The position numbers were made by a program, and so were the translations under genes. From Desulfobacterales bacterium (GTDB taxonomy: Bacteria; Desulfobacterota; Desulfobacteria; Desulfobacterales; SpSt-501), in NCBI GenBank assembly GCA_025454255.1, contig JALOOU010000047.1, forward strand, positions 1 to 40,189: a stretch of 40,189 nucleotides of DNA, given 5' to 3'. The notes beneath the pieces are model-generated. The model was not told the DNA's origin. It saw nothing but the letters and a program-made list of their open reading frames with translations, and made no database searches. Positions 25,732-34,393 of the stretch are shown here, piece after piece (position 1 is the first letter of the stretch; the number at the start of each line of letters is the position of its first letter).

Positions 25732-25807
25732 TGGAGCGGGCAACGAGATTCGAACTCGCGACACCAAGCTTGGGAAGCTTGTACTCTACCAGCTGAGCTA
25801 TGCCCGG
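25732..25807 (-). tRNA. tRNA-Gly (anticodon CCC)
   Basis: 76 nt including an encoded CCA. D arm GCTC/GAGT; anticodon stem CAAGC/GCTTG with loop TTCCCAA, giving anticodon CCC (reads GGG); T arm GCGAG-TTCGAAT-CTCGT; discriminator U73, as expected for glycine. The acceptor stem pairs at positions 2-7 but base 1 is C opposite C72, a mismatch at the tip (see findings). The gene lies 31 bases after the MerR-type gene and upstream of rimP, where E. coli has metY. Confidence 0.93.
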
Positions 25808-25838
25808 CCCGCCCCCGCCCGGATGCGCGGACGCGGGC

Positions 25839-26186
25839 TCACTCGAGGAGCTCCCGCAACGCCTTCAGCTCCGCGCGCAGCTCGCTCAGCCATTGCGGCG
25901 AATCGGACTGCGCGCGGGCCTCAGCCGACCGCAAATGCCGGCGGGCGCCTTCAATCGTGAACTTGCGGCCATAGAGCAGGGTTTTGATCTCCAGGATCAG
26001 CTCCACGTCGCGGCGCGTGTAGAGCCGTTGGCCGGAGTCGGTTCGCCGCGGGCTGATGCGCGGAAACTCCGATTCCCAAAAGCGCAGCACGTGAGCCGGC
26101 ACCCCGGCCAGCCGGCTCACCTCGCCGATCCGGAAATAGAGCTTGTCGGGAAGGGAGATCGTGGTCGATGGCGATGGCGTGCTCAT
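25839..26186 (-). CDS. MerR family DNA-binding protein
   Basis: Small regulator of 115 aa. Residues ~18-80 are a MerR-type winged HTH: 'YFRIGEVSRLAGVPAHVLRF', 'WESEFPRISPRRTDSGQRLY' and 'TRRDVELILEIKTLLYGRKF'. The 'FWESEFP' pattern is shared by the short MerR proteins commonly found just downstream of pheT/ihfA in Desulfobacterota. The C-terminal ~30 residues are a short helical region without an effector-binding domain or metal-binding cysteines, so the signal, if any, is unknown. It begins 23 bases after the pheT stop and precedes tRNA-Gly, so all three are probably one transcript. No target site could be assigned. Confidence 0.9.
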   Translation of the reverse strand: MSTPSPSTTISLPDKLYFRIGEVSRLAGVPAHVLRFWESEFPRISPRRTDSGQRLYTRRDVELILEIKTLLYGRKFTIEGARRHLRSAEARAQSDSPQWLSELRAELKALRELLE

Positions 26187-26209
26187 GGGGACCCGTCGCC
26201 GCTGCCGGT

Positions 26210-28633
26210 TCAGCCCGGCAGCCGTGCATCGAAGGTGGCCAACAGGCGCTCCGTGAGGGCCTGGTGCACCTCGCGGACATCCTCGTCTTCAAGCGTTTTC
26301 TCCGCCGAGCGGTAGCTGAGGCGGAAGGAGAGGCTTTTGAGGCCCGCCGGAACGGGTTCCCCCGAAAAAACATCGAAAAGCTCGATGCTCTCGAGCAAAT
26401 CCGTTTTGAAGCCGCGCGCCGCCGCCAGGATCTGCCGGGCCTCGACGGCCTGGTCGAGAATCAGGGTGATGTCCCGCACCAGGGCCGGGAAACGCGGAAG
26501 CCGCAGACGGTATTTCGTTTCCGAGAGCGCCGCCTGGAGGGCGTCGGCGTCGAGCTCGAAGACGAACGCCGTCTGCTTGAGATCAAAGGCCGCACCGACG
26601 GCCGGGTCGATTTCGCCGATGATGCCGAGCCGCCGCCCGCCCGCCTCAATGCGTGCCGATGCCCCGGGGCGGGTGTAGCAACAGGCATCCTCCTCCAGCC
26701 GGCTGAAGACCACCTCCTTCAGCTTCAAGGCGTGCAGCAGTCCCTCCAGCGCGCCCTTGAGGTCGTAAAAATCACAGGCGGTCTCCTTGCCGTGCCACGA
26801 GAGGGGGGTGCGGGCCCCCGACCACAATCCGGCGATGATCTCAGGCTCGTCGGGCAGATCGGAGGAACCGGTGGAGATGAACACCTTGCCGGTTTCGAAG
26901 ATCTTGACGTTGCGCACCTGCTGAAAGAGGTTGAACCGCAGGGTTTCGAGCAAGCCGGGAACGAGCGAGGAGCGCATCACCGACTGCTCTTCGGTCAGCG
27001 GGTTCACCAGCGCCACGGTGCGGCGGCGGGGGTCGTCCGCAGGCAGTTGCAGCCGTTGCACGGCCTGGGCGTGCACAAAGCTGTAGGTGATGACCTCGGC
27101 GAACCCTAAGCCCGAGAGCACGGACTGGATCCGTCGGCGCAGGTTCAGCCGCGGAGCCGGCGGCCGCTCGCCGGCCGGTATGGGTGGATAGGTGGTCGGG
27201 ATGCGGTCGAACCCGGAGAGGCGGGCGACCTCTTCGATGAGGTCTTCGGGGCGCGCGATGTCCACCCGGAAGGACGGGGCGGTTACGACCCATTCATCCC
27301 GTTGCGCAGCGGCGTGCGTGGTGAACTCGATGGCGGAGAGCAGGCGTGCGATCTTGGCCTTGCCGACAGCGGTGCCCAACAGGGTCCGGGTGCGGCGCAC
27401 GCTCAGGCGGATGGGCCGGGCCGACCAGGGGCGCGGGTTCGCGTCGATGACACCGTCCACCACTGCCCCGGCCCCGATCTCTGCCATGAGGGCGGCGGCC
27501 CGATCGGCGGCCCGCACCGTGCCCTGGGGGTCCACGCCGCGCTCGAAGCGGCGGGAGGCGTCGGTGGAGAGACCGAGCTTTTTGGAGGTTTTGCGCACGC
27601 TGATCGGATCGAAACAGGCGCTCTCGATCAGCACCCGGCGGGTGCGGGGCTCGATCTCCGAGTTGAGGCCGCCCATGACGCCGGCAACGGCCACCGGTTT
27701 TTCGCCGTCGCAGATCATGAGCATTTCGGCGTCGAGCGTGCGCGTCCGCCCGTCCAGTGTCACGAAGGTCTCGCCGGCGGCGGCCGTGCGCACCACGATC
27801 CGGCGGCCGGCCAGCCGGTCGAGGTCGAATGCATGCAGGGGCTGGCCCCACTCCATCATGACGAAATTGGTCACATCCACGATGTTGTTGATCGGCCTCA
27901 GGCCCACCGACAGCAGCCGCTCCTGCAGCCAGGCCGGTGAAGGGCCGACCGTGACGCTCTCCAGGAGGCGGGCCGCATACCGCGGGCAATGATCGGGGGC
28001 GGCGATGGTCACGGAGCTCATGCGGTGGATGCGCTCATCGCCGCCGGTCGCCGCCGTCGGGCTGGAGGGTAGGTGCAGACGGGTGTTTTGGATGGCAGCC
28101 ACTTCCCGGGCCACGCCGATGATGCTTAGGCAATCGGCCCGGTTGGGGGTCAGGTCCAGATCCAGCACCGGGTCGCAGAGCGACAGGGCGGTGTTCAGGG
28201 GGGCGCCGACCGTCAGGCCGGGATCCAGCATCCGGATGACATCGGCGTCGGGCCCGAGTGCCAGTTCGGCATCGCTGCAAAGCATTGCCTCCGAGCGCTG
28301 CCCGCGGATGACGCCGACGGTCAGGGTGGTGCCGTCCGGCATCAACGTGCCGGGGAGAGCCACCGGGGCCAGCATGCCGGGGGTGACGTTCGGCGCGCCG
28401 CAGACGATATCGACCACTCCCCGGCCGGTGTCGACGCGGCAGACTTTGAGCTTGTCCGCAGCCGGGTGGGAGTCCACGGCGATCACCCGGCCGACCCGCA
28501 CCGTGTCCAGGTAGCGGTAGCGGTCGACGACGGCGTCCACCGCCAGGCCCACCCGGGTCAGGGCTTCGGCCAGTTCGGCCGGGGCCATTTTGACGGGGGT
28601 ATACTCGTTGAGCCAGCTGAGGCTTACTTTCAT
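26210..28633 (-). CDS. pheT: Phenylalanyl-tRNA synthetase beta subunit
   Basis: Beta subunit of the (alpha-beta)2 enzyme that charges tRNA-Phe; it carries editing and tRNA-binding functions. 807 aa from the ATG at 28633, the usual length. Domains in order: the N-terminal segment 'MKVSLSWLNEYTPVKMAPAE'; a tRNA-binding OB fold (~39-150, 'GRVIAVDSHPAADKLKVCRV'); B3/B4 editing domain (~200-380, 'CPRYAARLLESVTV', 'NIVDVTNFVMMEWGQPLHAF'); B5 (~400-475); a catalytic-like core; and the ferredoxin-fold anticodon-binding domain at the C-terminus (~710-807, 'LPRFPALVRDITLILD'). It is separated from pheS by a 175-base spacer with an inverted repeat. No ihfA-like gene follows; a MerR-type gene does. Confidence 0.97.
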   Translation of the reverse strand: MKVSLSWLNEYTPVKMAPAELAEALTRVGLAVDAVVDRYRYLDTVRVGRVIAVDSHPAADKLKVCRVDTGRGVVDIVCGAPNVTPGMLAPVALPGTLMPDGTTLTVGVIRGQRSEAMLCSDAELALGPDADVIRMLDPGLTVGAPLNTALSLCDPVLDLDLTPNRADCLSIIGVAREVAAIQNTRLHLPSSPTAATGGDERIHRMSSVTIAAPDHCPRYAARLLESVTVGPSPAWLQERLLSVGLRPINNIVDVTNFVMMEWGQPLHAFDLDRLAGRRIVVRTAAAGETFVTLDGRTRTLDAEMLMICDGEKPVAVAGVMGGLNSEIEPRTRRVLIESACFDPISVRKTSKKLGLSTDASRRFERGVDPQGTVRAADRAAALMAEIGAGAVVDGVIDANPRPWSARPIRLSVRRTRTLLGTAVGKAKIARLLSAIEFTTHAAAQRDEWVVTAPSFRVDIARPEDLIEEVARLSGFDRIPTTYPPIPAGERPPAPRLNLRRRIQSVLSGLGFAEVITYSFVHAQAVQRLQLPADDPRRRTVALVNPLTEEQSVMRSSLVPGLLETLRFNLFQQVRNVKIFETGKVFISTGSSDLPDEPEIIAGLWSGARTPLSWHGKETACDFYDLKGALEGLLHALKLKEVVFSRLEEDACCYTRPGASARIEAGGRRLGIIGEIDPAVGAAFDLKQTAFVFELDADALQAALSETKYRLRLPRFPALVRDITLILDQAVEARQILAAARGFKTDLLESIELFDVFSGEPVPAGLKSLSFRLSYRSAEKTLEDEDVREVHQALTERLLATFDARLPG

Positions 28634-28684
28634 AATCGGTTGGATGACGGGCGTCTGGATGGTTCGTGTTCGGGTTTTCGTGTT

Positions 28685-28803
28685 TGGTGTTCAGTGTATG
28701 GTGTTTCGGGGTTGGCAGCGCAGGCAGGTGTCGGTCCGAAACTCCCGGTCCTCCAGCACCTAACACCAAACTCCAAACACCAAAAACTATACACTCTACA
28801 CCA
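28685..28803. repeat. Interrupted inverted repeat of T/G-rich words in the pheS-pheT spacer
   Basis: Left arm 28685-28706 and right arm 28782-28803 match in inverted orientation at 18 of 22 positions. The flanks repeat the same short words (TTTGGTGTT, GTGTAT, AACACCAAA) several times. The centre is about 75 bases of ordinary GC content. The base composition of the arms differs sharply from the surrounding genes. It could be a copy of a dispersed palindromic intergenic element; dispersal cannot be tested within this window. Confidence 0.5.
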
Positions 28804-28808
28804 AATTG

Positions 28809-29903
<1,095 letters not shown>

Positions 29904-30254
29904 CTATGCCTGCGGCGATGCCATCTGCACGATGCGCGCAAATCCCTTCGGATCCGAGACGGCCAGCTCGGCCAGGACCTTGCGGTCCAAACCGATGTTG
30001 GCGGTCTTCAGCCCATGGAGAAACTTGCTGTAGGAGACCGCGTGCATGCGCACGGCGGCGTTGATCCGGGCGATCCAGAGGGCGCGGAAATCCCGTTTGC
30101 GAACCTTGCGGTCCCGGTAGGCGTATCGCAGCGCGCGGTCCACTGCTCCGGCGGCGGTGCGGTAGAGCTTGCTGCGGCCTCCGCGAAATCCCTTGGCGAG
30201 CTTGAGAACCTTTTGACGACGATGCCTGGCTTTGAATCCACGTTTTACACGCAT
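29904..30254 (-). CDS. rplT: 50S ribosomal protein L20
   Basis: Early 50S assembly protein binding 23S rRNA, 116 aa. It begins '[20 protein letters not shown]' and has '[13 protein letters not shown]', '[19 protein letters not shown]' and 'RINAAVRMH', all typical. GAGG lies about nine bases before the ATG. It is the third gene of infC-rpmI-rplT. L20 commonly represses this operon by binding a structured leader upstream of rpmI; the infC-rpmI spacer here has a suitable hairpin. Confidence 0.97.
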   Translation of the reverse strand: MRVKRGFKARHRRQKVLKLAKGFRGGRSKLYRTAAGAVDRALRYAYRDRKVRKRDFRALWIARINAAVRMHAVSYSKFLHGLKTANIGLDRKVLAELAVSDPKGFARIVQMASPQA

Positions 30255-30282
30255 GACGAATATCCTCGACTCTTCTAATGTG

Positions 30283-30480
30283 CTACCCGTTGGGGAGCAT
30301 CAGCTTGATGGCCTTCAGATTGGTCGCATCGACCAGCGGACTCTTCCTCAGGCTGCGTTTGCGTTTGCGCGATTTGGTCGACAGGATGTGACTGCCGAAC
30401 GACTTGTGATAGGTGTAGTTTCCGGTTCCGGTTTTTTTGAACCGCTTGGCTGCCGAGCGATTCGTTTTGATTTTGGGCAT
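30283..30480 (-). CDS. rpmI: 50S ribosomal protein L35
   Basis: Small basic 50S protein, 65 aa, normal length. Sequence opens '[20 protein letters not shown]' and contains '[17 protein letters not shown]', characteristic of L35. AGGAG lies eight bases before the ATG. It is located between infC and rplT with a 28-base gap to rplT. Confidence 0.97.
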   Translation of the reverse strand: MPKIKTNRSAAKRFKKTGTGNYTYHKSFGSHILSTKSRKRKRSLRKSPLVDATNLKAIKLMLPNG

Positions 30481-30529
30481 CGTATGTTCTCCTAAACGAG
30501 TGCATTGCGGCGACGCGCCGTCGCCTTCG

Positions 30530-30577
30530 AAATAAACAAAACAGATGGCGTGAGCGGTGTCGCCGCGGGCTCACGCC
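30530..30577 (-). terminator. Terminator/attenuator-like hairpin between infC and rpmI
   Basis: Nine perfect base pairs (GGCGTGAGC / GCTCACGCC, arms 30569-30577 and 30547-30555) with a 13-base loop, followed in the minus-strand transcript by a T-rich run (TGTTTTGTTTATTT). Its position upstream of rpmI suits partial termination or L20-dependent control. Confidence 0.5.
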
Positions 30578-30634
30578 ACCTGGACTTATAGAATACGACC
30601 CGGGGAATTCAGCCGATCGGGGGGCTCGCTGCCC

Positions 30635-31180
30635 TCACTTCGGGGTCAGCACCATGAACAGGGTGCGGTGCTCCATTTTCGGGAACTGTTCGACCGCGGC
30701 CACATCCTGCATGGCCGTCGCAATCCGCTCGAGCAGCTCGCGCCCCATCTGGGTCAGGGCGATCTCACGCCCCCGGAACATCACGGTCACTTTGACCTTG
30801 TCTTTTTTCGCGATGAACTCCCGCATGCGCCCCAGCTTGACCTGCAAGTCGTGCTCGCCGGTCTTCGGGCGCACCTTGATCTCCTTCAGCTTGAAGGCCG
30901 CCTGCTTCTTTTTGGCCTCCTGTTTTTTCTTGGTCTGCTCATAGCGGTAACGGCCGTAGTCCATGATCTTGCAGACCGGAGGGTCGGCGTTCGGCGACAC
31001 CTCCACGAGGTCCAGCCCAAATTCCGCCGCAGACGCCAGCGCCTGCTCGATGGGAATGACCCCGATTTGATTGCCTTCCGGGTCGATCACCCGGACTTGC
31101 CTCGCCCGGATTTCGTTGTTGATGTTGGTCCGGTCGGTTCGGGGGGGTAATGGCCGCATCGATCGTGTCGGGGTTGCTAT
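30635..31180 (-). CDS. infC: Translation initiation factor IF-3 (AUA start proposed)
   Basis: Binds the 30S subunit, prevents premature 50S joining and checks start codons. 181 aa if started at the ATA codon at 31178-31180, which lies seven bases after a GGGAGG ribosome site (31188-31193). The first ATG (31157-31159, 174 aa) has no ribosome site. Reading on upstream passes through leader without family similarity. Core motifs: 'INNEIRARQVRVIDPEGNQI', 'LDLVEVSPNADPPVCKIMDY', 'GRYRYEQTKKKQE', and the C-terminal domain 'RPKTGEHDLQVKLGRMREFI'. Non-AUG starts in infC (AUU, AUC) are the known basis of IF-3 self-control, and AUA fits that logic. The gene heads the infC-rpmI-rplT-pheST operon. Confidence 0.93.
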   Translation of the reverse strand: MATPTRSMRPLPPRTDRTNINNEIRARQVRVIDPEGNQIGVIPIEQALASAAEFGLDLVEVSPNADPPVCKIMDYGRYRYEQTKKKQEAKKKQAAFKLKEIKVRPKTGEHDLQVKLGRMREFIAKKDKVKVTVMFRGREIALTQMGRELLERIATAMQDVAAVEQFPKMEHRTLFMVLTPK

Positions 31181-31280
31181 ACGCTCACCTCCCGCGTCAG
31201 GGGTCCCGCCGGCCGCACCGGGCCGGCATAGAACTGAAATTAATTGCATTCCAAGAGGTTGTCCTTGCCGTCGCCCCGGC

Positions 31281-31330
31281 CGGGCACCCCGTGGTGTGCC
31301 CGTAATAGTAGACAACATCAAGAAATGCAA
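31281..31330 (-). promoter_or_regulatory. Candidate promoter and leader hairpin of the infC operon
   Basis: On the minus strand, TTGCAT (31325-31330) and TATTAC (31302-31307) are 17 bases apart. Directly downstream is a hairpin with seven-base arms CGGGCAC/GTGCCCG (31281-31287 and 31296-31302). The leader to the proposed AUA start would be about 115 bases. Confidence 0.4.
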
Positions 31331-31362
31331 GAGAAAAATTAAGCCGGCAGCGAATTCCGCAT

Positions 31363-31866
31363 TTACTGCCCCAGGGTGTACTCCGCCAGCAGGCTCCCGC
31401 GCCAGTAATCCATGCGCGGATGGCTGAAGAAGTTCTTGAACAGGGCGAGGCTTTCCGAGCGTCGAATGCCGGCGCGAACCACGATAGCGCTCTCGCGGTA
31501 AAGCGGCTTCAGCTGCGCCCGATCACAGCCGGCGCCGCCGCCCATGACATCTTCGTAGGCGTAGACCAGCTTGCCGATGCCGGCCAGGAGGATCGCGCCG
31601 AAGCACATGAGGCAGGGTTCGAGCGTGCAATACATCGTAATCCCCGCCGCCTGGAAAGCGGCATTCGATTGCCACAGCTGCCGCAGGGCGAGCATTTCGG
31701 CGTGGTCGAGTTCGTTGCGCCCCCCTGCCGCGCTCCCCGTCCGGGAGCCCCGCGCCAGGACCCGGTCGCGGTAGACCATGACACAGCCGACCGGGAACTC
31801 CCCCTGCGCGAGCGCTTTGGCCGCCTCAGCGAGCGCCTCGTCCATGTAACGGTGGTCGACGTCCAT
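31363..31866 (-). CDS. TadA-like zinc nucleoside/nucleotide deaminase
   Basis: Cytidine deaminase-fold protein of 167 aa from the ATG at 31866; a GGGGGAGG is close upstream, and a TTG at 31878 is in frame. The zinc site is complete: His55-Ala-Glu57 in 'DHAEMLAL' and Cys85/Cys88 in 'CTLEPCLMC'. The layout is that of TadA and guanine deaminases, and 'ALAQGEFPVGCVMVYRDRVL' at the N-terminus is close to TadA. The C-terminal third ('DRAQLKPLYRESAIVVRAGI', 'FKNFFSHPRMDYWRGSLLAE') departs from canonical TadA, so substrate is uncertain: tRNA adenosine 34 or a free base/nucleoside. It is upstream of infC on the same strand but is followed by its own probable promoter/terminator region. Confidence 0.82.
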   Translation of the reverse strand: MDVDHRYMDEALAEAAKALAQGEFPVGCVMVYRDRVLARGSRTGSAAGGRNELDHAEMLALRQLWQSNAAFQAAGITMYCTLEPCLMCFGAILLAGIGKLVYAYEDVMGGGAGCDRAQLKPLYRESAIVVRAGIRRSESLALFKNFFSHPRMDYWRGSLLAEYTLGQ

Positions 31867-31978
31867 CGCCTCCCCCAAAAAGAGTGCCGAGAGCAGGGGG
31901 CAGCGGGCATGGGGTCAAAAACCAATCCGCGGAAAAACCGCGCGGCCCGGCGCCCCAGGCCCTCTGCGCTCTGCCAGT

Positions 31979-32530
31979 CTATAGCCGGCAGATCGTGTCG
32001 TCGCAGGGGCAGGCATCGTCGACCTCATAGCAGAAGGCGATGCGCGCCTCCAGACGGGCACGATCCGGCGGGATCGGTGTCCAGCGAAATTTTTCCACCG
32101 CAGCGGCCAGCTGCGCCCGTGAAGGGATGGCCGCCAGCCCTCGTCCGGTCACCCGGCCGGATTCGCCGTCGAGGATCTCGGCGTCCTCCCCGTTGGTGAC
32201 CACCGCCAGCGGAACCTGGTAGGCCTCGATCAGCCGGGAGACGGCAAGGGTCGGCCGCTCGCGCGACACCAGCGAGCCCGGCCCGAAGCGGATCACCATG
32301 CACGTCCGCGAATCGAGCCGCACGAGCAAGTCCACCCGGATGACGGCCCGCCGCTCGCCGGCTTGCAGCAGAAGCGTGCGCCGCGGCTCGATGTCCGGGC
32401 GCCGAAACCCCTTTGCCTCCAGCAGCAGGCGGGCGATCCTCTGACGATAGCGCTCATCGAGCGTGTCTTCCAACGTCTCGCCCGTGACGAGATCGGTGAG
32501 GGTCCCGAGGATGAGATGGTGGCCGCTCAT
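31979..32530 (-). CDS. Stand-alone HsdR N-terminal-like domain protein
   Basis: 183 aa from the ATG at 32530, where AAAGGA lies nine bases upstream; an ATG at 32563 would add 11 residues. The opening 'HHLILGTLTDLVTGETLEDT' and 'DERYRQRIARLLLEAKGFRR' resemble proteins annotated as type I restriction enzyme R-protein N-terminal (HSDR_N_2-like) domains. These usually carry a nuclease-like fold ('VIRVDLLVRLDSRTCMVIRF' may hold the core acidic residues). No helicase domain, methylase or specificity gene accompanies it, so this is not a restriction system. The C-terminus ends with a cysteine cluster ('CYEVDDACPCDDTICRL'). The protein is divergent from dgt. Its function is unknown. Confidence 0.7.
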   Translation of the reverse strand: MSGHHLILGTLTDLVTGETLEDTLDERYRQRIARLLLEAKGFRRPDIEPRRTLLLQAGERRAVIRVDLLVRLDSRTCMVIRFGPGSLVSRERPTLAVSRLIEAYQVPLAVVTNGEDAEILDGESGRVTGRGLAAIPSRAQLAAAVEKFRWTPIPPDRARLEARIAFCYEVDDACPCDDTICRL

Positions 32531-32666
32531 GCGCAGCGATCCTTTTGTTCGTTCGAGCTCCATGGTACATCATCCCGGTGCAGCCGGCAACCGGACCAAC
32601 GGGGTGCGCGGCGCTGCCCGCCCGGCAGCGATGACCACCTCAACGGGAACCGACCGTAGATTGCGC

Positions 32667-32695
32667 TTTACAAAACGCACTGCTGCGCCTACAAT
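32667..32695 (+). promoter_or_regulatory. Promoter of the dgt operon
   Basis: TTTACA (32667-32672) and TACAAT (32690-32695), each one base from consensus, are spaced 17 bases apart. They lie 58 bases before the chosen dgt start and at the top of a co-directional set of three genes. Confidence 0.65.
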
Positions 32696-32753
32696 TTTCA
32701 GCGATGGTCAAAAGGTCTGCCGATTGATGCTGCCCAATTCAAACGGACCCCCG

Positions 32754-33827
32754 ATGCCGACGTCCATCCGCGAACAGTTCGAGAAACGCGAAGACGCCTT
32801 CATGTCCCCCTTCGCATGCCCCAGCTCCAAGTCCAACGGAAGGGTCGTGGCCGAGGCCCCCTGCGCGGTGCGAACCGCCTTCCAGGTGGACCGGGACCGG
32901 ATCGTCTACAGCAACGCCTTTCGCCGGCTCAAACACAAGACCCAGGTGTTTCTAGCGCCCCTGGTCGACGACTACCGCACCCGGCTCACGCACACCCTGG
33001 AGGTGGCGCAGATCGCCCGGGCCATCGCGCGGGCGCTCTACCTCAACGAGGACCTGACCGAGGCGATCGCCCTGGGCCATGATCTCGGGCACACGCCCTT
33101 CGGGCACAGCGGCGAAACCGTTTTGAAGGAGATCTACTCGGCGGGGTTTTCGCACGCCGAGCAGAGCCTGCGGGTGGTCGAGGTGCTCGAAAACAGCGGC
33201 CACGGCCTCAACCTGACCCGCGAAGTCATGGACGGGATCCTCAAACACTCCAAGGGCTATGGCACGATTCTGCCGGAGGACCCGGAGGAGCTCGCCGCCA
33301 CCTTCGAGGGGCGGGTGGTGCGCATCGCGGATTTCATGGCCTACCTGAACCATGACCTCGACGATGCCATCCGCAGCCGTATCGTCACCGCCGGACAAGT
33401 GCCGGACTCCTGCACCCGGCGGCTGGGAGCCACCCACTCGGAGCGGGCGACCGCCATGATCAAGGATCTCATCTCCACCTCGCGGCCGGAGGGCGGGACG
33501 CTGCGGCTGGCGCTGAGCGCCGAGGTCCACGCCGCCATGCTGGAGCTCAGGCAGTTCATGTACGAAAACGTCTATCGTTCCGAGCAGGTTCACCGGGATT
33601 TCGAGAAATCCAAGAAGATCCTCTCCGAACTCTTCGCCTTCTTCCTTGAAAACGACGCCCTTCTGATGCGGGGCCTGACCGACCTGCAGATGGAAGGCTG
33701 CACCGCCGACGGGCAGCCGCGCGAACGGCTGGTGTGCGACTTCATCGCCAGCATGACCGACCGCTATGCGATGAACCTGTACACACGGCTCTTCTTCCCG
33801 TCGCCCTTCCAGGAAAAGATCAATTGA
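32754..33827 (+). CDS. dgt: Deoxyguanosinetriphosphate triphosphohydrolase-like protein
   Basis: HD-domain dNTP triphosphohydrolase that releases deoxynucleoside and tripolyphosphate. 357 aa from the ATG at 32754, chosen because relatives begin '..IREQFEKRE..SP(Y/F)A'; an ATG at 32727 is possible. Motifs: 'AFQVDRDRIVYSNAFRRLKH' (substrate-contacting start of the fold), 'RLTHTLEVAQIARAIAR' (first metal His), 'GHDLGHTPFGHSGE' near residue 108-121 (HD and catalytic HxxxH-like residues), and 'MAYLNHDLDDAIRS' (last metal Asp). In Gram-negative bacteria the type-2 family of this length acts on several dNTPs. It overlaps the next gene by four bases, so the YkgJ-like pair downstream is probably co-expressed. 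Confidence 0.93.
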   Translation: MPTSIREQFEKREDAFMSPFACPSSKSNGRVVAEAPCAVRTAFQVDRDRIVYSNAFRRLKHKTQVFLAPLVDDYRTRLTHTLEVAQIARAIARALYLNEDLTEAIALGHDLGHTPFGHSGETVLKEIYSAGFSHAEQSLRVVEVLENSGHGLNLTREVMDGILKHSKGYGTILPEDPEELAATFEGRVVRIADFMAYLNHDLDDAIRSRIVTAGQVPDSCTRRLGATHSERATAMIKDLISTSRPEGGTLRLALSAEVHAAMLELRQFMYENVYRSEQVHRDFEKSKKILSELFAFFLENDALLMRGLTDLQMEGCTADGQPRERLVCDFIASMTDRYAMNLYTRLFFPSPFQEKIN

Positions 33828-34393
33828 CGCCCTCCGACCCCATGGCCGAATTCCTCGCGCGGCTGCGGCGCCTCTACGCGCGCATGGATGCGGACTACGC
33901 CGCGGCAGCGGCGGGCAGCGGGTTTGTCTGCAACGGCTGCGAGGAGAGCTGCTGCCGCACGCGCTTCTACCACCACACCCGGATCGAGGCGGTCTGCCTG
34001 CGCGCGGCCTTCGGGCGTCTGCCGGCCGAGGAGCGGAAGCGGATCCGGCGCCTGGCCGAGGAGTGGCGGGCGGGGGGGGCGGCGCGTGTGCGGCCGCTCT
34101 GCCCGCTCAACCGCGAGGGGCGCTGCCGGCTCTATGATGCCCGCCCCATGATCTGCCGGCTGCACGGGATCCCGCATGCGCTGGCCCCGCCCGGACGGCC
34201 CGCGCAAGAGAGCCCGGGCTGCGAAGAGTTCGACCGCCGCTGCAGGGGCATCCCCCACCGGCGCTTGGACCGCACCCCGCTTTACACGGAGCTGGCGCGG
34301 CTCGAGAACGAGTTCCAGCAGGCGCTGAGGGCAAGCGGCCGCTTCAAGCAGACCATCGCCGACATGCTGCTGGCCGAGAGGCCGATCGCATGA
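33824..34393 (+). CDS. YkgJ family cysteine-cluster (metal-chelating) protein
   Basis: 189 aa from a TTG at 33824, which overlaps the dgt stop (TTGA) and has AGGA nine bases upstream; the ATG at 33842 is the alternative. The cysteine pattern of the YkgJ family (PF03692-type, probable zinc or iron site) is clear: 'CNGCEESCC' near residues 37-45, 'CPLNREGRCRLYDARPMICR' near 97-116, and a later 'GCEEFDRRC'. Family members have no settled function; some are linked to flagellar N-methylation or metal handling. No signal peptide. It overlaps the next gene by four bases (ATGA). Confidence 0.85.
   Translation: MTPSDPMAEFLARLRRLYARMDADYAAAAAGSGFVCNGCEESCCRTRFYHHTRIEAVCLRAAFGRLPAEERKRIRRLAEEWRAGGAARVRPLCPLNREGRCRLYDARPMICRLHGIPHALAPPGRPAQESPGCEEFDRRCRGIPHRRLDRTPLYTELARLENEFQQALRASGRFKQTIADMLLAERPIA

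Noticed and set aside
31181..31330. N-terminal extension of IF-3 up to an ATG at 31330
   Set aside because: The extra residues have no IF-3 similarity and cover the probable promoter and leader; the ribosome site is at 31188-31193.
31979..32563. A type I restriction-modification system
   Set aside because: Only an HsdR-N-like domain is present; no helicase, methylase or specificity subunit is nearby.
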